From JBBPYR01 sp038199755 (GTDB lineage Bacteria > Chloroflexota > Ktedonobacteria > Ktedonobacterales > Ktedonobacteraceae), in NCBI GenBank assembly GCA_038199755.1, contig JBBPYR010000094.1, positions 1 through 10,675 on the forward strand: a DNA stretch of 10,675 bases, written 5' to 3'. The position numbers and the translations under genes are program-made. The first letter of the stretch is position 1. Every line of letters starts with the position of its first letter. The notes below the pieces were generated by a model. It worked only from the letters and a program-made list of their open reading frames with translations, ran no database searches and was not told the DNA's origin. Shown here piece after piece: positions 5,835 to 10,675 of this stretch.

Positions 5835-7484
5835 ATGATTGACCGCACGGGGCATGTGCTGGACAAATATTGTTTGCTGCGCTTATTAGGGCGCGGCGGT
5901 TTCGCTGATGTCTACCTGGCCCAACACACGCGCCTGGGTTCCTACGTCGCCGTGAAAATCCTCCATCCCCATATGCATATTGAGGGTAACATGCAAAGCT
6001 TCGAGAAGGAGGCGCAAACGCTAGCGCAACTGCGCAACCCACACATCATGCGCGTCTTCGACCTCGGCACCGATGCCACCAACTCCCTCTATCTCGTGAT
6101 GGATCACGCTCCACAGGGGAGCCTGCGCACACGGCATCCCGAAGGGAGCGTTGTCCCACTCGAAACGGTGGTCAGTTACGTCAAACAGGTAGCCGACGCC
6201 TTGCAACACGCCCACGATGCCAAGATCATCCACCGCGATGTCAAGCCCGAAAATATGCTGCTTGGCCACGATGGAGAGGTCATTCTGAGCGACTTTGGCT
6301 TGGCCGCTGTTTCGCACAGCAAGCAATCGCAGCGTACTCAGGGCAACGCGGGCAGCATCGACTACATGCCCAAAGAACAGATCAACGGCAGACCTGAAGC
6401 TGCCAGTGACCAATACGCCCTGGCCATCACTGTCTACGAATGGCTCTGCGGCAGCCGCCCCTTCACGGGCGATGTCTGGACCGAAATCGCCCTGCAACAT
6501 GTCATGGCACCCCCACCACCACTCCGCACCAAAGCCCCCACCATCCCCACCACCGTCGAGCAAGTCGTGCTACGAGCCCTGGCAAAAGACCCCAGCCAAC
6601 GCTACCCCAGCATTCGCGCCTTCGCCGACGCCCTGGAACAGGCCAGCAAACAAAGCGTACACATCGGAACTGTTGAGCATCTTTATGATGAAATTTCCCC
6701 CCATAGCTTGGAGCAAACCATTCCCATCGGCACCACCCTTGCCATCTGCACTGGTCATACAAATAATGTGTGGAGTGTAGCGTGGTCGCCGGATGGGCGT
6801 CGCTTGGCCTCTGCATCCAAGGACCAAACGGTGCGGGTGTGGGATGCGGCCACTGGCAAACAACAGCTCATTTGTTCTGGGCATACGAAATCTGTACCGA
6901 GCGTAACATGGTCGCCGGATGGAAGTCGCTTGGTTTCTGCATCCTGGGATCAAACGGTGCGAATGTGGGATGCGGCTACAGGCAAACAACAGCTCACCTA
7001 CTCTGGTCATACAGGCTTTGTATATAGCGTTGCATGGTCGCCGAATGGAAGTCGTTTGGCCTCAGCGTCCGACGACGAGAGGGTGCGAATGTGGGATGCG
7101 GCTACAGGCAAACAACAGCTCACCTACTCTGGTCATACAGGCTTTGTATATAGCGTTGCATGGTCGCCGAATGGAAGTCGCCTTGCTTCTGCGTCTCACG
7201 ATGAGACGGTGCGCGTGTGGGATGCGGCCACTGGCAAACAACAGCTTACCTGCTTTGGTCATACAAGATATGTGTATAGCGTCGCCTGGTCGCCGGATGG
7301 GCGTCGCTTGGCCTCTGCATCCGATGACCAGACGGTGCGAATGTGGGATGCGGTGACGGGACAATGCTTGTATGTGTACAAGGAGCATAAAGATAAGGTT
7401 AATGCGGTGGCGTGGTCGCCAGATGGCACACATCTTGCGTCGGCTAGCCATGATAAGACGGTGCGCGTGTGGTCGGCAGGGTGA
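5835..7484 (+). CDS. Hanks-type Ser/Thr protein kinase fused to six WD40 repeats
   Basis: This is a likely cytoplasmic signalling kinase whose C-terminal propeller would bind partners or substrates. The 549-residue protein has an N-terminal kinase domain (about 12-272): glycine loop GRGGFADV (19-26), Lys41, Glu59, HRDVKPEN (133-140) with catalytic Asp135, DFG (153-155) and SDQYAL (191-196). All key catalytic residues are present. The APE motif is changed to PKE (179-181), keeping the structural Glu. A linker leads to six WD40 repeats starting at 307, 349, 391, 433, 475 and 517, with an exact 42-residue period and very uniform GHT...VWD sequence. No membrane segment is seen. ATG 5835 follows AAGGA by 9 nt; an out-of-frame ATG at 5828 is ignored. 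Such fusions are common in Ktedonobacteria and some other multicellular bacteria. Substrates are unknown. Confidence 0.93.
   Translation: MIDRTGHVLDKYCLLRLLGRGGFADVYLAQHTRLGSYVAVKILHPHMHIEGNMQSFEKEAQTLAQLRNPHIMRVFDLGTDATNSLYLVMDHAPQGSLRTRHPEGSVVPLETVVSYVKQVADALQHAHDAKIIHRDVKPENMLLGHDGEVILSDFGLAAVSHSKQSQRTQGNAGSIDYMPKEQINGRPEAASDQYALAITVYEWLCGSRPFTGDVWTEIALQHVMAPPPPLRTKAPTIPTTVEQVVLRALAKDPSQRYPSIRAFADALEQASKQSVHIGTVEHLYDEISPHSLEQTIPIGTTLAICTGHTNNVWSVAWSPDGRRLASASKDQTVRVWDAATGKQQLICSGHTKSVPSVTWSPDGSRLVSASWDQTVRMWDAATGKQQLTYSGHTGFVYSVAWSPNGSRLASASDDERVRMWDAATGKQQLTYSGHTGFVYSVAWSPNGSRLASASHDETVRVWDAATGKQQLTCFGHTRYVYSVAWSPDGRRLASASDDQTVRMWDAVTGQCLYVYKEHKDKVNAVAWSPDGTHLASASHDKTVRVWSAG
6753..7481 (+). 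repeat. 126-bp tandem repeats encoding WD40 blades
   Basis: Repeat units begin at 6753, 6879, 7005, 7131, 7257 and 7383, the last being partial (99 bp). Within them, 6956-7054 and 7082-7180 are 99 bp of identical DNA exactly 126 bp apart. This points to a recent unit duplication or gene conversion. Unit copy number could vary in frame. Confidence 0.9.
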
Positions 7485-7573
7485 TTGGGGAGGGATGGTG
7501 CCTCCATAGCGTGGTTATAATGGGATTAATGTTGGCGCGTCAGAGGGGCGCGGGAAGATGATCCAGCACACAA

Positions 7574-7622
7574 AAAGCAAACAAAAGCCCTAACAATCAC
7601 TGTCAAGGCTTTTGTTTGCTTT
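7574..7622. terminator. bidirectional terminator between kinase and PBP genes
   Basis: AAAGCAAACAAAAGCC (7574-7589) and its perfect complement (7607-7622) form a 16-bp stem with a 17-nt loop. It is followed by T-rich sequence on both strands (CTTTATCTTTA on plus, TTTTTGTG across the end on minus). It lies 8 nt beyond the PBP stop and serves both convergent genes. Confidence 0.8.
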
Positions 7623-7630
7623 CTTTATCT

Positions 7631-10141
7631 TTACTTCGCAGGGGGTGGAAATATAGGTGGTCCTAATGGTGGCCCTCCATTGCCACCACCGCCGCCACCA
7701 CCACCGCCACCACCGCCACCGCCGCGACAATTCTCGCCACGGCAGGGGGCGATGTAGTTGTTACCCATGATGGTGGGCATGGTGCCATCAATGAACCAGT
7801 CGGTAACGGTTGGTTCGCCGGGGTGCGGCAACAGGCCAGTGATCGCCGATACCGTCCCTTGATGCACATTGTCGGGCCTCACGAAGTCGTCCGCCGGGAA
7901 GTGATAATAGTTGGAGACCATTTCCATCACGTCGTGCCAGATGGGGCCTGCACCTGTGATACCGATGGTGTTTTGCGTCATCGTCTCGTTATTGCTATTG
8001 CCTGCCCACACACCGACTGCGATATGGGGCGTGTAGCCCATCGTCCAGTTGTCACGGAAGCTATCAGTGGTGCCCGTTTTGGCCGCCGCCGGACGGTCGA
8101 GTTCGAGCGGATTGCCGGGGAAGAATTCGTGATAGCGTGCGGCCTTGTCCGACAGAATACTATCGATCAGGAAGGCGACATCGGCACCCACAGCACGAAT
8201 GCCTTTTGGATGGGCCGCGTCATATTTATAAATCGGCTGATTTTGGTTATTGGTGATCTCTAGCACCGAAACGGGCGGTATACGTACCCCCTGATTAGCA
8301 AAGGTGGCATAGGCACCTGTCATATGCAGCAGCGAGACCTCGGCAGAACCAATCGCCATCGAAGGGCCGAGCGTATTCGTTGCTTTGTTTGCAACCTCAG
8401 AGAGGCCCAGACGAGCCGCCATGTTGAGCACATTGGGAATACCGGTGTACTCGATGGTGTCAATGGCGGGAATGTTGAACGAGTTCGCCACCGCAGTCCG
8501 AATGGTCATCGGATAGCTGGTATGGAACGTGCCATCATAGTTTTGTGGCGAGTAGCACTTGGGCGGTGTGCTCTGATCGCAGACTGGATAATACGTCTTG
8601 TGATCGGGGACGATCATCGCGGGATACCAGCCCATCTCAAAGGCGGTGGCGTAGACAATCGGCTTGAATGATGAGCCGGGCTGCCGTAGTGCTAGGGCCG
8701 CGTTATACTGGGTTTGCATCTGCGGTGTGTTTGGCGCACTATTGTTAAAGTTCGCGCTCCCATCCATGGCCAGAATTTCGCCCGTGCGGGGGTCCAGCAC
8801 CACCACCGAGGCATTGTGCAGGTTGTTGGTGATGTCGAGCGGGCCATAATAGCCTAGATACGAGTCTTGTTGAGCCTGATAGAGATGGTCGTACACGCTC
8901 TGCTCAATCATCTTCTCCAGTTTGAGGTCAAGCGTCGTATAGATGTTATAGCCACCGTTACGTACACCTTCGGCTCCCAGCAGCGGCACTAGCACCTGAT
9001 CGATGACGTAGTTGACGAAGTGGGGTGCCTGAAGCTTATGCGTATCCGAGTAGGTCTTAAAGGTAAAATTCTGCATCTCTTTGTGGGCATTAATAGCTTG
9101 CAGTGGCGTAATCATCTTCAACTGCACCATCGAATCGAGCACCACCTGCTGGCGAGCCAGGGCCGCGTCTTTGTTGATGGTTGGGTTATAATACGTGGGG
9201 CTTTGTGGCATGCCAGCCAGCAGTGACGCCTGTGCTAGGTCAAGCTGCTTGACGGCAGGGATACAGCCATCTTTGGTGCATTTTGGTTGTATACGGAAGT
9301 AGCTCTGTGCTGCCGCCTCAACACCGTAATTCAGGTCGCCATAATAGACGGTATTGAGATACATCTCCATGATTTGCCATTTGGGGTACTGTTGCGTCAA
9401 GCCGGTTGCAAGGATGGCCTCTTCGCCCTTGATCTGGAGGGTGCGCTGCTGATTATCAAAAAACTGCTTCTTTATCAACTGTTGCGTGATGGTGCTACCA
9501 CCTTCAACCACGCCATGACTCTGTAGGTTTGCCACCGCTGCACGCACAATGCCCGTGAAGTCAACGCCGCTATTGGTCCAGAAGGTGTGATCCTCCGCGG
9601 CAATGGTGGCATTTACCAGCAGAGGAGAAACATTTTTGTAGTCCACATAGGTCCGTCTACCAGAGCCGATTTGTTTATCATATAACTCATACAGAAGGTT
9701 GCCATTGCGATCATAAATACGCGTGGTTTGAAACAGTGAATGTTGCGCGATACCATTGAGCAAGGGCAGTTGGGCATTATAGTATGCGTACGCGGCACCA
9801 GTGCCACCTGAGACTAGTGTTGCCATTATGAAGGCGAGTGCTAGTGCGATCCCAAGCAATATCGGTGCCAGGTTTCTGCCCACGCGCCCATGACGTCGCT
9901 TGCGTATCAATAAGCGATTGAGACGCGTGCGGCGGGCAGCCAAAATCGCTTCCGGCGAAGGCGGACTAGCAGGCGGCGTTTTAGAAATAAGAGCGCGTGC
10001 AGAGCCATTGTTTCCATTATTGCGAGGACTTCCGTCAAGCATGGCTGCTTTGCCATTCTCCTGAGAATGTGCGCTCAATGCATATGTAGAAGCAGGACCG
10101 TCTTCCGGTCGTTGATTATGTATTTGATTGTGTTCATCCAT
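7631..10141 (-). CDS. class A penicillin-binding protein (GT51 + transpeptidase)
   Basis: This bifunctional enzyme polymerises lipid II glycan strands and cross-links their peptides outside the membrane. The 836-residue protein has a long disordered, then basic cytoplasmic N-terminus (1-90) and one membrane segment (about 91-121). The GT51 domain shows EDHTFW (183-188, catalytic Glu183), GGSTITQQL (214-222) and EMYLNTVYYG (259-268). The transpeptidase domain has SxxK at Ser490-Lys493, SFN (554-556) and KTGT (688-691). The usual His after EDxxF is Asn190 here. Three close cysteine pairs (288/293, 521/529, 800/805) lie on the outer side. The C-terminus is 14 consecutive Gly followed by a Pro-rich end. 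The ATG at 10141 has only a weak AGAAGGG site about 11 nt upstream, inside a hairpin; Met34 is an alternative start. No clear promoter was found. Confidence 0.95.
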   Translation of the reverse strand: MDEHNQIHNQRPEDGPASTYALSAHSQENGKAAMLDGSPRNNGNNGSARALISKTPPASPPSPEAILAARRTRLNRLLIRKRRHGRVGRNLAPILLGIALALAFIMATLVSGGTGAAYAYYNAQLPLLNGIAQHSLFQTTRIYDRNGNLLYELYDKQIGSGRRTYVDYKNVSPLLVNATIAAEDHTFWTNSGVDFTGIVRAAVANLQSHGVVEGGSTITQQLIKKQFFDNQQRTLQIKGEEAILATGLTQQYPKWQIMEMYLNTVYYGDLNYGVEAAAQSYFRIQPKCTKDGCIPAVKQLDLAQASLLAGMPQSPTYYNPTINKDAALARQQVVLDSMVQLKMITPLQAINAHKEMQNFTFKTYSDTHKLQAPHFVNYVIDQVLVPLLGAEGVRNGGYNIYTTLDLKLEKMIEQSVYDHLYQAQQDSYLGYYGPLDITNNLHNASVVVLDPRTGEILAMDGSANFNNSAPNTPQMQTQYNAALALRQPGSSFKPIVYATAFEMGWYPAMIVPDHKTYYPVCDQSTPPKCYSPQNYDGTFHTSYPMTIRTAVANSFNIPAIDTIEYTGIPNVLNMAARLGLSEVANKATNTLGPSMAIGSAEVSLLHMTGAYATFANQGVRIPPVSVLEITNNQNQPIYKYDAAHPKGIRAVGADVAFLIDSILSDKAARYHEFFPGNPLELDRPAAAKTGTTDSFRDNWTMGYTPHIAVGVWAGNSNNETMTQNTIGITGAGPIWHDVMEMVSNYYHFPADDFVRPDNVHQGTVSAITGLLPHPGEPTVTDWFIDGTMPTIMGNNYIAPCRGENCRGGGGGGGGGGGGGGNGGPPLGPPIFPPPAK

Positions 10142-10212
10142 AGAGAGATATACCCTTCTCTAGCAACAAGATAGCGATATTCTGTTGTACCCCTCATAGA
10201 ACATCACTATCT
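10141..10212 (-). promoter_or_regulatory. structured leader of the PBP gene
   Basis: Read on the minus strand, AGATAGTGAT (10212-10203) can pair with ATCGCTATCT (10178-10169), giving 10 bp with one G-U. Closer to the gene, TAGAGA (10162-10157) pairs with TCTCTA (10146-10141). This places the AGGG ribosome-site core in a loop, with the stem ending at the start codon. Translational control is possible but inferred. Confidence 0.3.
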
Positions 10213-10353
10213 ATGGTAACACAAGTGTCCAAACTCGACAGGACCTTCGTCAGGCATGATGTTACATGGTGGTTTATGAAATGTAAAGAGGTGCCATCGA
10301 TACTATAACGTATGACTGTACTATTCTGTTTCAAGCCACCTTTTTTCCTGTTT
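10213..10353. other. intergenic DNA upstream of the PBP gene, no gene seen
   Basis: This is AT-richer spacer with no supported reading frame and no RNA gene recognised. On the minus strand TATAGT and an upstream TTGAAA are 21 bp apart, too far for a normal promoter. The PBP promoter may still lie here. Confidence 0.5.
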
Positions 10354-10382
10354 TTCGCTTGCCGCCTGCGCCAGCAAGCGAA
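10354..10382. repeat. 9-bp inverted repeat hairpin
   Basis: TTCGCTTGC (10354-10362) and GCAAGCGAA (10374-10382) are perfect complements with an 11-nt loop. A T-rich run precedes it on the plus strand (A-rich after it on minus), so it does not look like a terminator for either strand. Confidence 0.5.
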
Positions 10383-10402
10383 GCGCACTGCACACTCCGT
10401 AG

Positions 10403-10473
10403 GGGCCAGCTTGAGCGCGCCCGCTGCTGAGGTGTGTTTCGCCAACAGGCACGGGACGCGCTCAAGCTGGTCC
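10403..10473. repeat. long GC-rich inverted repeat
   Basis: CCAGCTTGAGCGCG (10406-10419) and CGCGCTCAAGCTGG (10457-10470) are perfect 14-bp complements. Pairing extends outward to 10403/10473 with one G-U, and inward by 4 bp past a bulged A. The loop is about 28 nt. It could be a terminator for an upstream gene outside view, or a small palindromic repeat. Confidence 0.55.
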
Positions 10474-10525
10474 AAGAGACATCAACCTAAGAATGGCTGA
10501 GGTGGTGGGAACGCTCGTTTCAGTT

Positions 10526-10675
10526 TCAGTAGGGGCGGGAGTGGTGAGGACGGGTGGAAGGGACCCTCGGGTCGCCCGTGGGGTGGGGCAAACGCCCAAA
10601 AAAGGGTGGGTATTCCCGGCACGGGCGACCCAAGGGTCCCCACCCCGCCTCGTCCGCCGCCCCCGCCCCTACTGA
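10526..10675. mobile_element. 150-bp fold-back, MITE-like repeat
   Basis: TCAGTAGGGGCGGG (10526-10539) is repeated inverted at 10662-10675, a perfect 14-bp terminal repeat. Inner arms 10560-10580 and 10620-10640 are complementary at 20 of 21 positions, so most of the element can fold into one long hairpin. The GC-rich composition differs from the flanking DNA. No transposase frame is present. The sequence left of it reads TTTCAGTTTCAGT, a short duplication at the junction. The right end coincides with the window end, so a target duplication cannot be checked. Confidence 0.6.

Noticed and set aside
6502..7451. Minus-strand and +frame repetitive frames inside the WD40 region
   Set aside because: They are by-products of the 126-bp repeat, which is a multiple of three and so repeats in every frame; no start signals or family match.
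5185..7484. GvpU-like gene plus kinase-WD40 as an antiphage or conflict system
   Set aside because: No nuclease, toxin, NTPase sensor or other defence component is nearby; kinase-WD40 fusions are ordinary signalling genes in this lineage.
7823..9526. Several plus-strand frames opposite the PBP gene
   Set aside because: They are antisense shadows of a strongly conserved gene, with no ribosome sites and no recognisable domains.
10194..10675. Open frames at the right edge (10194-10475 minus, 10312-10500 plus, 10493-10675 plus)
   Set aside because: They run through inverted repeats and the fold-back element, lack ribosome sites, and have low-complexity products.

Overview
The window reads as ordinary bacterial chromosome with long AT-poor genes, GC-rich repeats at both edges, and a gene set that best fits the phylum Chloroflexota, probably class Ktedonobacteria. 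That placement is inference. It rests on the soluble Ser/Thr kinase fused to WD40 repeats, the proline/glycine-rich tail on the class A penicillin-binding protein, and the general look of the proteins. No rRNA, tRNA, CRISPR array, integrase or transposase was seen. Both ends lie in GC-rich repeat-like DNA, so the window may be a whole contig bounded by repeats.

Layout, left to right. Positions 1-130 hold GC-rich edge sequence and a strong promoter. rpsO (S15, 193-480) follows, then a structured spacer of about 525 bp containing a candidate promoter, an 8-bp-period tandem repeat and two inverted repeats. pnp (PNPase, 1006-3492) comes next and carries a long Gly/Arg-rich tail. After a perfect 20-bp inverted repeat comes a family 4 uracil-DNA glycosylase (3614-4261) ending in a sliding-clamp-type motif. 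A perfect 30-bp hairpin separates it from a secreted L,D-transpeptidase-like protein (4429-5100). A convergent hairpin separates that from a minus-strand GvpU-like protein (5185-5655). A divergent pair of good sigma-70-type promoters then drives the GvpU-like gene leftward and a kinase-WD40 fusion (5835-7484) rightward. The kinase gene converges on a class A PBP (7631-10141, minus) across a shared terminator. The last 530 bp hold no credible gene, but contain three successive inverted repeats; the last is a 150-bp fold-back element with terminal inverted repeats that ends exactly at the window end.

Functional themes are translation and RNA decay (rpsO-pnp, the classic neighbour pair), base-excision repair (UDG), cell-wall synthesis and cross-linking (YkuD and PBP), and signalling (kinase-WD40). 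No multi-gene novel system such as a defence island or biosynthetic cluster is evident. The features most worth a second look are small: the RGG-type tail of PNPase, the C-terminal clamp motif of the UDG, the recently duplicated WD40 blade, the octamer repeat at the predicted pnp promoter, and the terminal fold-back repeat. All assignments are by eye; no database search was run.
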